A stretch of 64,000 nt of DNA from Copromyces sp. CBS 386.78 (lineage: Eukaryota > Ascomycota > Sordariomycetes > Sordariales > Sordariaceae), in assembly GCA_030685235.1 (NCBI GenBank), contig MU839113.1, positions 124,001 through 188,000 on the forward strand, given 5' to 3'. The stretch's first letter is position 1, and each line of letters starts with the position of its first letter. Under the pieces are notes generated by a model. The model saw nothing but the letters and a program-made list of their open reading frames with translations, did no database searches and was not told the origin of the DNA. Positions 12,341 through 23,792 of this stretch are shown in pieces. The position numbers and the translations under genes were made by a program.

Positions 12341-14288
12341 CTACAACAACCTAGTGAGCTTAGCATCCTTCAACCACCCCACCTTGCCCTCGCCCGTCTC
12401 CTTCCGAATCTTGTACAGCTCATCCAAAAACGCCGGCACAAACGTTCCCGGCCCCTGAACATCTTTGCGCTCCACCGCCGCCCTCTCGGCCGCGATCTCA
12501 AAGTGCAGCAGCGCCGCCACCGTCGCCGCCAACTTATCCTGCGGGTACGCCGCCACAAAAGCAGAGATGGTAGTCCCCAAAACGCAGCCCGTGCCGGTGA
12601 CCATCTCCAGGTAGACGTGCCCGTTGTCGATGCGGAACGTGTGTTGCCCGTCGCTCAGGTAGTCGGTCTCGCCCGTCATGACGACTACGTTCTTCTCGCG
12701 CGCGGCAAGCTTGCGGACTAGTTCGGCCTTTTCCGAGACGTCGAGCTCTGAAGAGGAGTCGACACCCCGTTGTTGGACGGTGCCGTGCCCGTCGATGCCG
12801 TAGACGGTGCGGATCTCGCCTTCGTTACCTTTGATTATGTCGAGGTAGCCGTTCGAGAGGATGGTCTTGACGGCGGCGCGGCGGAGGGTGGTGGCGCCGG
12901 CTCTGTGGGTGTGAGATGTGTTAGTACATGGTGTTTTAGAGGCGTCAATGACAAGACAGTCCATCGGTTTTTGCTGAAGAAGACGGAAGGAAATGCAAAT
13001 GCTTACCCAACTGGATCGTAAACAACCGGTTGGCCTACCGAATTGTACGCCCGCAAAGCCTTGATGTAGTTCTGTAGCCCGGCTGGGTCAACCGTACCCA
13101 TGTTGACGACCAGTGCACCGCCCAGCTTGCACAAGTCGAAGGCTTCCTCGCCGTAGTTGGCCATGATGGGCGATGCACCGATAGCTAGGGCGACGTTGGC
13201 CGCAAAGTTTTGCACCACCTATCCATACACACTCCCAGTTAGTAAGTTGCTATGTAGCAAAAACACACACAGAGAGGGCTGTAAGGGATGGTTCTTACCA
13301 AGTTCGTCATATTATGTGAAAGCGGCTTCTTCTTGGCCACCTCCAAAACCACCTCTGGCACAAGCTCAAGAATGCTCTCCGCCGTCTTGGCCCTGGGGCT
13401 CGGAGCCTCCCTAACAAAAGGCGGCAGCGAGCTGAACAAACCGGCCAGGTTCTTCGCCGCCGCTTCCGGGTCCGGAGCAGCCACGAGGGCGCTTACCACG
13501 GCGACACCATCCAGCTCCTTGCTCGGGGCTGCACTTTGGTACACGATCCGCTGGAGGTTTTCGGCATTGATGCCGCCAATGCAGACGGTCCCGACGTGGC
13601 CGTAGTCGGCATCCGCCATGGCTTGGAGAATGTCGCGGACGCCGGCGGCGCCGATGATGTTCTTGGTGTTGGTTTTTCTGCATTTATGCGATTAGCATCG
13701 ACAGCGTGACGGTAAGCTCGGCCTCAACATGATGACCAAGGTGACATGTCGGAAGCTTCGGGTCTTCTCTCACGTTGGGGTGGCATAAACGGTACCAATG
13801 CCAAGGTAGTCTGCGCCGCCTTTGCAGGCCACCATGGCTTCCTCTATGGTGCTGACCGTGACTCCGATGATGGCATCAGGGCCGAGGAGCCGTCTTGCGG
13901 TGGATAGTTCTGTTGCAGTGCAAGTTAGTCCTCTCTTCGATCATGTCCAAGTGAGCGAGTGAGAGAAGCCGATGAGCATAGGTAGGTAGGTAGGTAACTG
14001 ACCCATATCATCCTGCCCAATGTGAACACCCTCGCATCCAACAGCCAGAGCAACATCGATGCGGTCGTTGATGAGCAGCGGGACGTTGTACTTCTTGGTG
14101 ATGGCGTGCAGCTTCTTGCCCATGGCAATCATGTCCCCCGTATCGCTCGTCTTATCGCGGAGCTGGACGATAGTGGTGCCACCCCTGACCGAGGCCTCGA
14201 CCACCTCGCAGAGATCTCGGTCGCCGAGGATGGCGGGGGTTGAGTCCGTTACGAGGTAGACGGCATATTTGACGCTCTTCCGGTCCAT
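12341..14288 (-). CDS. thi6: THI6: bifunctional thiamine-phosphate synthase / hydroxyethylthiazole kinase
   Basis: Joins the two halves of thiamine: the C-terminal kinase phosphorylates the thiazole and the N-terminal synthase condenses it with the pyrimidine diphosphate. Exons (minus): 14288-14003, 13909-13774, 13677-13299, 13218-13007, 12902-12341, giving 524 aa, the usual size for the fungal fusion. The synthase half (about 1-235) has YLVTDS, VRGGTTIVQLRDK, GVHIGQDDMELSTARRLLG and YLGIGTVYATPTKTNTKN. The ThiM half starts near residue 250 (LSHNMTNLVVQNFAANV) with ANYGEEA, VVYDPVGAGATTLRR, KGNEGEI and the active-site EMVTGTGCVLGTTISAF containing Cys. The first intron uses the unusual donor GTCAGT. 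I saw no TPP riboswitch in its leader or introns. Confidence 0.95.
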
Positions 14289-14977
14289 CCTGAAGATTAT
14301 ATCGGGGCTGCGCCGTTGTGAGGGACGACAGGAGATGAGTGATGATAGAGGGGGGAGCCTGTATTGAAATGTTCAGGGTGTGAGTGAGGCTGTAAGTATG
14401 AGTGGTCAAGCATTCGAGTGATTTCTTGTAGGCGTCCAGTGTTTAAATGTCACAGGTTCACTGTGCGTGGTCCTGAACAAGAAGCTATATCACTCAACGT
14501 TACACCGTCAAGATTAATCTCGCCCATTAGTTATCACGATAATTATCGTATCGATGATGCACCGCAGATTTATTCTCAAAAATCTTGATAGGAGATTAAA
14601 GAGTGCCGTAAGTATGTTGTCCTAGTGAGTGGTAAAGCTACGGTACACAGTGCGATAAATATCCGTTGACTTACAAGGCAGCTTTATGCAATGCCGCATG
14701 TTACGCATGCAGTACCACAAGCATCACTGGTCTTCGAGGACTCAGAGTTGACACTCGAAGCTTTCCAAACCATCATGATCATTGTTGAGCATTTTCGTGT
14801 AATTTTACGAATTTTCTATGCCTTGCCTTTCTCAGGCAACCCATAACCCATCCATTAAACCCCGGATCCGTAACCGTTCCGTAATCAAACTAGCCCACCC
14901 CGCCGTATCTTGACCATCAGATTAATAACATAATATTACAGTACCATCCATCCTCTTCGCTGCCCAACGCAATCCCC
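14289..14977. promoter_or_regulatory. Upstream region of thi6 and 3' end of the membrane-protein gene
   Basis: This 689-bp region separates two minus-strand genes. It is moderately AT-rich, with a short imperfect palindrome near 14535-14555 (TATCACGATAATTATCG). No gene was supported. Confidence 0.45.
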
Positions 14978-15715
14978 CTAAGAAAGCGCAGGACTCTTCT
15001 TAGCATTAACATATCTCTCCACATACTTCCTCTCCTTGAGCAACCAGCCGCTCAACGCCAGCGCACCCGCTTCCACGGGGATCAGCAGGATGGACAGGTA
15101 GATGCCAGCCTTGCTCTGCTTGCACAGAGTATCCCAGTTAGGCTGCGTCCACATGGGGACCGCACGCCACCGGCAGGTCCAGGACAGGAAGGTGTCGACA
15201 GAGTCGGAGGCGTTGACGGAGTAAAAGAAGATGACGGCGATAAGAGCGCAGACAAGGGAGATGAAGGGGAGGGCGAAGGATAGAGAGACTTGGACGGTTG
15301 AGGTTGTGCGGAGCTATTGGTGATGTGTTAGTATTGGTGCTTCCTCTCTAAACTACAAGAATGGGAGCGGGAATGGAATACAACATACGAAGTGTACCTT
15401 GGCAAAAACCAAGGCAACCATGTGGAGGACAGTGATGATAGCGCTGCAGGCGACCAAGGCCACGGCTGGTTGGATGTCGAACTCCTGAGGCCAGAGGGAG
15501 AGGAAGGATCCTGGTAGAGGCTTGGTATAATTGTAAACGGAGAGCGTGTGGGCGCCGACACCGAGGACAGTGAGGCCCATTAGGAGGCCCAGGAGTATGA
15601 TGGCTGTTTGGACGCTGTCCAGGATACGGACGATGCGCAGCTTGTTCTGCAGGTGCGTATCTTGCGAGGCAACCTCGAAGAGCTCGGAGGTGGAAGGCGC
15701 TTTTTCGGACGACAT
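14978..15715 (-). CDS. Four-span membrane protein of unknown function (MARVEL-like topology)
   Basis: Exons (minus): 15715-15389 and 15313-14978; the intron is GTATGT...TAG, 75 nt, phase 0. The product has 220 aa. The ATG at 15715 gives a hydrophilic N-terminus (MSSEKAPSTSELFEV). Four hydrophobic segments follow, near residues 37-60 (AIILLGLLMGLTVLGVG), 84-106 (AVALVACSAIITVLHMVALV), 118-140 (FALPFISLVCALIAVIFF) and 173-198 (GIYLSILLIPVEAGALALSG). The tail is basic and Lys/Tyr-rich. Two Cys (WTCRW and TLCKQ) lie in the loop between spans 3 and 4. I infer a fungal tetraspan of the MARVEL-like class from topology alone; no catalytic motif is visible. Confidence 0.82.
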
Positions 15716-16852
15716 GGTGAAAGTCCTTGCAGTTGGAGTCGGCCGATTGAATGATATCTAGACTGTCGTTGTTTGTCCGTATATAGAGAGCTCTGCTCTG
15801 TACTTGACGTAGAAGAAGGATGTGACCCGCAAAAAGGACCCAAGAAACGAAAAGGAAGAAAGGAAACGAACAGCTCAACGGTTCGATGGAGACGGATGGA
15901 AGACTGTCTCTGGAAGGGAAGATCGTCAGGACTCGGGAGAACTGGGACTATTCTGATACAAATACCTCTGACGGATTTCAAACCCATCACTAGAAAATGG
16001 TGTGTATAATACCGCAATCCCTGGCCACCATCGCTGCATCCATAGGGCGGCTAACCGCCATTAGATTGCATCACGGCGCCGGGGCATACCAGCAAGTAAA
16101 CCCGGGGATGGGATTCTGGGATGCTGGGATCTGTTGGATCTCTCGGTGCTACCGTCCGGTATCGTACCCGCGCACCTAAACGCCCGTCATCTCAAGTGTC
16201 ATCTCGCCTTCAGATAGATGGGCCATCCACTTGATAGCCGGAGATCCGCGTCGCCGAGGGGGTTGAGGATGCCACCCTCCCAATTGCCTCTGATGGTTGT
16301 CAAGTTTCCCTTGACGGTCAAGCATCCCTCCAGCATCGGAATGGAGAATGGGATGGGAAGCCAGAAATAGTGCCCTCTGACCATGGGATTGGCTAGACGT
16401 AAGATGGACGCAGATGAGCTTGCAGACATGCAGTGGCCGACTTGCGTGATGAGCGGTTCACGGCTGGATTGGTGTTAAACATGTGCCGGCGCTTACTGGC
16501 GAGGGAGACAGGGGGGTTTAAAAGCCGAGCGAGTGAGATCGTGAACATATGGGCCAATCAAAATGCGTAAAGCATGGCTGAGACAGCATAAGGTTGGTGG
16601 CTCGCTAGCGTCTGCCGTGCGCTTCGAAGCTTGGCCTAGGGCTAAAATGTGTGACAGATGTAAGCGGGCTAAATTGATTCTGCTTCTTTTGTCCATTTCC
16701 ATCTCGATACGCTGGACTTGCACCTAACACATGCGAACCTTCTCGCTTGTGTCAAGACAAATAGCTCGAAATAAAACGACCTCAACGGTCCGAAGTGGAG
16801 TCTCTGTTGACTGGTAGCAGAAAAGTTGGCCGATGAATCCTTGGGATGGCTT
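15716..16852. other. Intergenic region upstream of the tetraspan gene
   Basis: About 1.1 kb with only short overlapping ORFs on both strands. The part next to 15716 is presumably the tetraspan promoter and 5' UTR. No recognisable gene or repeat. Confidence 0.45.
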
Positions 16853-17556
16853 CTAGCCAACTTCTCGAAACGGAAGCGAATAGGAAGAGGCCTCGAACTT
16901 GGCCAGAGAAAAGCTCATTGTACGACATACTACCGCCAGCGAGATTTGCAAGGTCGCTCCTGGGACACTTGGAATCCACGTCTCAACCCGTCCCTCAACT
17001 CCACCGCACCTCAAGCACACCACTGTTGGCCCTGGCGGAAGTCCTAGTCCGGCATCAATCCCCATTATTTCCTTGATCCTCTCCTCGAGAACAACTCCAG
17101 CATCAGCAGCAGATTTGACGACGTTTTCGACATCGATAACACCAAACCGTAAAGGCCCATTTCCATTCCGCCGCTGACCAGTATCAGATGCAAATGATCG
17201 GAAAGTACGTTTGATGAGGGTGGTGACAGCAGCGTTCTCGGCATCGGCATTGGAGGAAGAAGGATCAGCGGTCGAGGTGTCGAATAATATGAAGAGACTC
17301 GCAGCTTCAGCTTCTTTGTCCAAGTTGGAGTCGGAGTCGGAGGTGGTGGCGGCATCGGCATCGTCTTCGTTTTCCAATAACTTGCCGTGGGCGTGGGCAT
17401 GGGCATTTGGAGGAAAGCCGTGGAGGAACTTCCGCAAATCTTCCAAAGTACGGGTCGATGTGATCTTCTGTGACGAAGACGTTTTTATGTCGTCTAGTGT
17501 CGTCGCGACGAGAGCGTCTTGTTGCCAGGCGTAGACATTGGGGACGACGAATGCAC
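16853..17556 (-). CDS. Unrecognised protein-coding gene, 5' exon unresolved
   Basis: A reading frame on the minus strand is open from an apparent acceptor (TTAG at 17557-17560) to a stop at 16853. It encodes about 234 residues, starting AFVVPNVYAWQQDALVATTL, through a Ser/Asp/Glu-rich middle, to SLFILFDTSTAD, RFGVIDVENVVKSAADAG and GPTVVCLRCGGVEGRVETW. There is no ATG between the acceptor and the upstream in-frame stop, so a 5' exon must be spliced on. One phase-compatible candidate exon starts MWKGRSYVD, with a GTATCA donor near 17680, but I cannot confirm it. The 3' end could also be spliced, since GTATGT lies near 16920. Codon use looks coding. I do not recognise the family. Confidence 0.5.
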
Positions 17557-18160
17557 CTAAGACAAATTACCATATGCAAGACGAAAAAATGGAACGACCG
17601 TCATTATGTGAGACAAAAATCATAAGATTCTAGAAGACAAAAGATAAGTAGAAAAGGACGAAGAAGATAAAGTGGTCTTGATACGGCGTAGACAATCGAA
17701 GCTTAATACTCGACTATCGACGTAACTTCGACCTTTCCACATTAGGCTTGTCTTTCTATCGTTCTCTCCGCATGAGACACGACGTTCGAAAAAAGCAGGG
17801 AAGTTTTTCGACCTATCCCAAGATTGATATGGGATGTCACGGTATCAAATCAGAGACTGTGGAAGCTCTGAGCCCTTGCCTATTTCTCTGCCTTGTAAGT
17901 TTTCTTGAACTTTTGCTCTGACCTGTGTGTTACATACCTGATATGTGCAACGCCTCGTCCAAGGAGCTGACTAAAATGCCTGCTACATATAGGTCTATAT
18001 GCCACGCAAATTCTCTAACAAGCGATTAACATCAGGATTGATAAACTCCTGAGCTGCAAGCACAGGTCCTCCTGCTCACCGTTTGTTTATATAATTACTC
18101 ATCTGTCCGTCTTCTCGAATTGAATATCAAATAGGTATCACAGCACATATTGAACGACCT
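17557..18160. other. Intergenic region between the unknown gene and the afi1/mesA 3' end
   Basis: About 600 bp, AT-richer than the flanking genes. It probably includes the missing 5' exon of the unknown minus-strand gene, its promoter and the 3' UTR of the polarity gene. Nothing else was seen. Confidence 0.4.
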
Positions 18161-20950
18161 TTATCCCTCCCGGCTAAGCCTCCTCATAGGGTCTTCACTT
18201 GACCCCGGTGTTATCGTCAGCCCTCCCATCCCAGCTTGAGCCTCAGCCATCTGCACCTCCTTCTTGATCCTATCGTATGCCAGCTTTTCAAACCGACTGA
18301 GACCTCTCCACCAATGCTGGCCTGCCTCGTGCTGCGAGATCCTCTCCAGCAAATCTGCCGTCTTCACCCTGACTTCTCGATCCTTATGGAAAAGACCGAG
18401 GGCAATGTAGAACAAGCCGGCGTGCGCTTCGGGGGCAACGCTGAGGAGCAAGCAGATTTCGTCGTAGCTTCGAACGTATTTGGCGAACGTCAGGTAAATC
18501 TCGCGGCTCTGCATAGCCGTCAAGCGTTGCGTTCGCAGTCGGTCGTGCATATGATGGAGATCCAGGCCTTTGAGCGGACGGATTGTGTATAGCTGAGCGA
18601 CGTCCTTGTAAAAGAAAGGGTTAGCATGCTTTGGATATCCAGTTACCATCCATTCCCCCGCCCCCTGCTCGCCTTGCAATGCAAATGAACGACTTGGACT
18701 ACGGAAGGAATGTGATGACGCGCAAACAAGGAAACTTAGGCAAACTCAACCCTGAACTGAAATAGGTATGAAAGGGGCGAGAAAAGGTGATCGCGAACCT
18801 GGATAAAGCTGTAGTAACTCCTCGTATTCCTCCAGCCTTCTATCCTCGTGACGTTCCCTGCTAGCTCCCTGCTCTTTTTCTCGTCGTCGGCCCACACGTA
18901 GCCGTGTCCGGTCGAGTTGGTCGTGTGTGGGTAGTTGTCCTGCTCGTCACTTCCTATGTAAAGAGCACTGGCGCCGTACACGCTTTCCTCGAACGCAGCG
19001 GCGATGCGGGTGAACTTAAGAACCCAATCCCGCCACTTGGCGCGGATTACACGCTCCCCAGCTCTTGTGGCTATACTCTTTAACATGTCAGACATGAAGG
19101 CCTGGTCGCCTGTCAAGTCCGCCGCGCTGTTGGAGTGACTCTGGTGTACGAGTGAAGCACAGGATGGATTCTGCTGCTGGAAATAGACGAGGCCCTCCGT
19201 AATTGTCGGCTGCTCGATTCTACTACTGATCTTGATTCTCCCGCTGGGCAGGTCACACAGCACATCCCACCATTCAGGATGATGTTCGAATGTCGGGTTA
19301 GTGACACCAGCAATGAAGCCAGGGACTCGCAAAAGGTCGTCGACCTTGGTCAAATCCGTATAGGGAAAGGCATGACGGGTAAACCCTCTGAGAATACCGC
19401 CAGATGCGAGCGCGCAGGCGGCGAGGACCGCTTCGGCAACCTCACCGGAAGGCATGTTGTGGCCTAGGAAGATGACTCGCTTTTGGGTAAGCAGACCGTT
19501 GACCAACACTATTATGGGGTGTGTGTTGGGGCCGTTCGTGGTCAGGTGGGCATGCAGAGGAAAGGGATGTGGTGATTTCGCATGTGGTTCTGAAAAGTTT
19601 TGTATGAGTTTGATCAAGGAGAAATCCCCAACAGTCTCGGGCATGATTGCCGTTGGCACCTTGATCGGGATAGGGATGCCCTTATACATAACCCTGCTCT
19701 CGAACTCGTGTGTGTCGCGAGGTACTGCGTATGTTGATTGTCCCTCAAGGTGCGCTTTCGTCCCATGTCGGAAAATGCCAGGCCTTCTGGGCGGGCTCCT
19801 ACTCGCGTCAAAAGGCTGGTCCGCAAGGCCGTCCCGATCCTCTGAGATGCGCATTTGAATCATCTGTTCGAACTTTTCAACGAAAAGATCCTTGTTATTG
19901 CTCATTTGTAGCAAGTGCCTTTCCATGAGGCTTAGCTTGGGCATGAGCGACAAGTCCATCTCGTTGACTGCGTTAAACAGCATGGAGAGTGTCTCTGGAA
20001 CGGGAGACTTGAAGTATTCTTCCAAAGCCAATAACAAAAGGGGCTAAAGGACAAGTTAGCGGTTGGCCAAGGGAGAGCTGGGTTTAGGGCAGAATTACCT
20101 TGTATATATGAAGAAACGGATGCCGAGTGCAGATGGCCATGGCCTTTACCACTGCACCTCTCTTGACCGATTTGTCGTGTTTCGTGTTGACAAGGTTAAG
20201 AACGTATACTAACGGAGGTCCCTCGCCACCTGCCGGCTCGTCGTCGTCGTCGTCGGTAGACTCATCGTCATCCCAATCGTCGTCGTCCAGGTCGTCATCC
20301 TCATCGTCCGACTCATGTATGATACCCTGTTCGCGATCCAGTCTGCGTTTCCTCCGTCGACGCCGCTCCTCCTTTGCCTGACGTTCTGCCTCGTCTTCCT
20401 CACGGCTAGAATCCTTGTGCAGAAAGAATATGGTCCAGTCTTGATTTCGTGCGTGGGCCTGGTCTGGGAGCATGAGCTCAGCTAACATGTGCTCATCCCC
20501 GGTAATAGCGACTGGATATTGATGCTCCATGACCGGACCACGGTCGATATCAAAGGAAGCAACCAAGATATACTCGACATGATTTTCGCTGCTCCCACGG
20601 GGGTACTGCGAGCGCAACTTGCGGCGAGGACGGCCAATGGCGTTGTTGTACTGACGAGTGACGCCGGCGGCAGAGAGCGAGCTGTGTTGCGAAGAGAAGC
20701 CTGTGCCAGGGGAAGCGGTCTTGCCTTTGGAGCTCAGATTGGAGGTTCGATCGGGTTCGGCGGGGGGCGGCTGCGGGGAGCGCGAACGAGGAGCTGGGCC
20801 ATGGTGCGACATTTGAGATACCGAACGCGACTGGGGCGGAAAGGAAGAGAGAGACGGTTTTCGGTCGTGAGCCGTTCCGGTCGCTCCGTTGACGTGTTGC
20901 GAACTATTATTTCGCGAAAACGAAGGCCGCGCCGGCTGAGGTGAAGCCAT
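18161..20950 (-). CDS. afi1: Afi1/MesA-type polarity-axis protein (Afi1 docking and SPA domains, DENN-related)
   Basis: Family members bind Arf3/ARF6-type GTPases and stabilise the polarity axis at hyphal tips (Afi1 in yeast, MesA in Aspergillus). Exons (minus): 20950-20099, 20043-18799, 18604-18161, giving 846 aa. The N-terminal 120 residues are Ser/Pro-rich and probably disordered. The docking domain begins near 125 ([30 protein letters not shown]). It is split by a basic run ([10 protein letters not shown]) and a long acidic run, and resumes at [20 protein letters not shown]. The SPA/cDENN region includes [36 protein letters not shown] and [20 protein letters not shown]. Intron 2 is 194 nt with the weak donor GTTCGC but a good GCTAACC branch site; it joins YYSFIQ to [18 protein letters not shown]. 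Confidence 0.88.
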
Positions 20951-22498
20951 GCTTTACTTTGTCCGTCTGCTTTGCGGCAGATGATAGCTTATGTGACACG
21001 GGGTTCCATACGCTGTGCGACTAGATATCCGATGGCCGTCCGTCGTGGGATCACCCGTAGCCTGAGGTACCTCTAGAGAGAGGAAGTTGATTCCGCTGGC
21101 CGCTGTTTCGGATGATGTGCCTTGGTCCTAATCGTTCCAGTAGCCACGCAATTACGCCTATCGACCCTTCCAGTATGATGCTCTGGCAGTTATTGTACAG
21201 ACAGTCCAGTCTCGCGGGGTATTCGCTTTTGTCTCGCGATCGCGGCTCGGATACGCTGTCGGGTCAATGTTGTTCTCTAGGCGTTCCCAACGCGGGGAAG
21301 GATGCGCGCTCGTGTTTGTGACAGCTGGCGGCAGGTAGGTATTCGAGGTGAAGCCAATATTGAAGGATGATGGCCGAAGAATCGCGGTGTAATGGCAAGA
21401 CGAAGGGGGCATAAGAGCCCAATGGTCTTACCTAGCTCGAAGCAGAGTCTCTCCGAAGAAGGAAACTACAGCAGTAATTACCTAGATAAGATGGAGGCAA
21501 GGAAGGTGCAGCCCAACAGTGGTGGACTCCCCTGCTTGGGAGATTCAGGGACCTGCATTCAAAGGAACGACCCATCATCGACAGATTTTGGTGGAGTGCG
21601 GGCGGGAGCTGGACCGCTCTTGTATCGTGATTCGTGCTGTCCCAATTTGTTCATATTTTGTACACATTAAATGTTAGGAAAATTTGTTTCTTTACAATGC
21701 CCTCATGGTAATTTATACCCAGTACAACCACTGCATGACACTTTTCCATTTCTTGACAAGGAACGCTCGGTCTGTACAACATGTCAGAATCATGAGCAGC
21801 CCGGACGTGAACTGTTAAGAGACCACCCCTGTAGCCATTCCCGGCTTCTCCTGACAGGGGCCGCATCTCTGCAACCGCTGATGGTGGAGGAGGGGCTTTA
21901 TGGCCTGGCCCCTGTTGCAGTTGCTGTTCACTGCTCCCGTCCTCTCCAGCTGTTCACTTCAGGTTCCCTTGCTATGCTCTACCGTGTTGAAGGCTTAAAT
22001 ACACACCACAGCCAATCAGCAATTAGAGTTTCGACCCCGCCAAGGCTCAGCTGCTGAAACAACCTCAATGCGCTTGAACCACCGCGCTGTAGCACGGGAC
22101 GCGCCAGGCATTTTAAGATCCAAGTGCTTGCCGCTTTCCCTGAACCCGAACCGTTGTCTGGTCGCTTTTGTTTACTTTCAACTCCACTCTTCTCCCACCT
22201 TCGCCGGTTGTGAACCAGGCCGAACAGTAATTGAAATCGCGAACCACCCCTTTGCTTCACTTGGTAACGTGAGAAGCTCTCCTAGTACTCGCATAGCTGG
22301 ACAGAAGCAAACATTCATCTATAGTACCTGGCACACTCAGTGTCCTTCAGACAAGCACAGCGATCACCGACAAGAAATCCGGGGGATCGTACAGTACGGG
22401 GGTGCATTCGTTCGGCCATCATCCGCCAGCCCAGCAAGACAGTCCCGGCTGCTGTCAATTACGACCTACGTCACTTCATATAAGTGGGAACCAGAACC
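20951..22498. promoter_or_regulatory. Divergent upstream region of afi1/mesA and the RLC-like gene
   Basis: About 1.55 kb between two divergent starts, so it holds both promoters and leaders. Several short ORFs are present, none with recognisable similarity or spliced continuation. Confidence 0.5.
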
Positions 22499-23792
22499 AT
22501 GGTGCGTGATGCCCCGCCAATGAGTCCCAATGCACGATTTCCAGAGTCCAATCGCTAACCCCGTCCCGTCTCGCGTGTCATGGTAAACAGGCAACGCCAA
22601 CAGCAGGGCCGTACAAACCATCCCCACTGGGATCATACGCCTCCCCAATGGGATCGGGCTCCCTTGGTGCCCCAACTGCCACCAGGCATTCTCCGTTCCA
22701 ACGCAGAGCTGTGTCCCCAGTATCCCCGTCCCCACTCCGACAAGCAGCGACATCTCCATTGGCGACACCGCCTGTCAAACAACAGCAAGGAGGAGGGTCC
22801 AATGTAAGCGAGTTGACGTCCCGGTTCGCCAATAACAATGCCAACAACAGCGGCCCGCCGACCACGCCCTCCGGAGCTGGATTTGGAGGACCACTTGGAG
22901 CTGGATCTGCCTCTACAGCTACACCGACCAGCAGCCAGACCCAGTCCCAGGCCAGCTGGACACCTAGAGCTTCGGCATCGGCACCGACCGTAGTCAACCC
23001 GCCGCCGCCTAACCCAATGTTTCTTAACGGGGACGCGCCGCCGCCGCGGCCTCCCCAGCATCGCATTTCCCCCTTGCCTTCGCCCTCGATACCACGAACG
23101 ACCACCTCGGCCTCTACCATGAGCATGGGAACCGGAGGCAATGCCATGTCCCAGCTGCAGCCCTCGCAGGTGCGCACCCTGCGGGAGGGCTTCCAGATCC
23201 TGGACCGCGACAGCGACGGTGTGGTGGTCAGGGAGGATGTCATTGACATGTTGAACCAACTAGGTACGTTCTTGGATCACTTCAAGTCTATCTACTCCTT
23301 GGCTTCTCTCTGATGTCTCAACTAACACCGGCTGCTCTTTGAAATTCAGGTCTACCCAACAACGCCTCTGACGTCTCCCAATTCTTCCCTCCCAACGGGC
23401 CCCAGTCCATGACCATGGCCGTCTTCCTCAGCTCCATCGCCACCGCCCTCTCCAGCCTTTCCCCTGGCGGCGAGCTTCTCTCCGCCTTCTCAGCCTTCGA
23501 CGACGACGACAGCGGCCAGATCGACGTGGCCGAGCTGCGAGACGCCCTGCTCAACACGGCGCCCGAACCAGGCGAGCGGCCGCTAACGTCGCTTGAAGTC
23601 GACAAAGTCATGGCCGGGTTCACGGGTCGCAGGGCGTTTGCTCAAAACAGCCAAAGAACGACTGGGCTGGGAGGCGTGGGAGGATCAGGCGCGAAGCGTG
23701 GCGAAGTGTTCAGATACCAGGAGTTTGTCAAGTTGATTCAGGGGACGGGAAATGGTGGTGAGCAAGGGTCCGAAGATTCAGGACGTGGTTGA
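22499..23792 (+). CDS. EF-hand protein, myosin II regulatory light chain-like, with long N-terminal extension
   Basis: Exons: 22499-22501 (ATG only), 22591-23263, 23350-23792, giving 372 aa. The second exon continues in frame as ATPTAGPYKPSPLGSYASP; without the first intron the model would have to start at the internal ATG at 22648. The first about 195 residues are Pro/Ser/Thr/Gln-rich. The EF-hand half starts with SQLQPSQVRTLREGFQILD. Loop 1 is DRDSDGVVVRED and a later loop is DDDDSGQIDVAE. In between, GLPNNASDVSQFFPPNGPQS and MTMAVFLSSI follow the layout of regulatory light chains, and FRYQEFVKLIQG ends the domain. Known light chains bind the IQ motif of myosin II at the septal ring. A general calmodulin-like role is the alternative. 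Confidence 0.8.

Noticed and set aside
12341..14700. TPP riboswitch in the thi6 leader or introns
   Set aside because: I found no convincing conserved thiamine-riboswitch core in the leader or in the introns.
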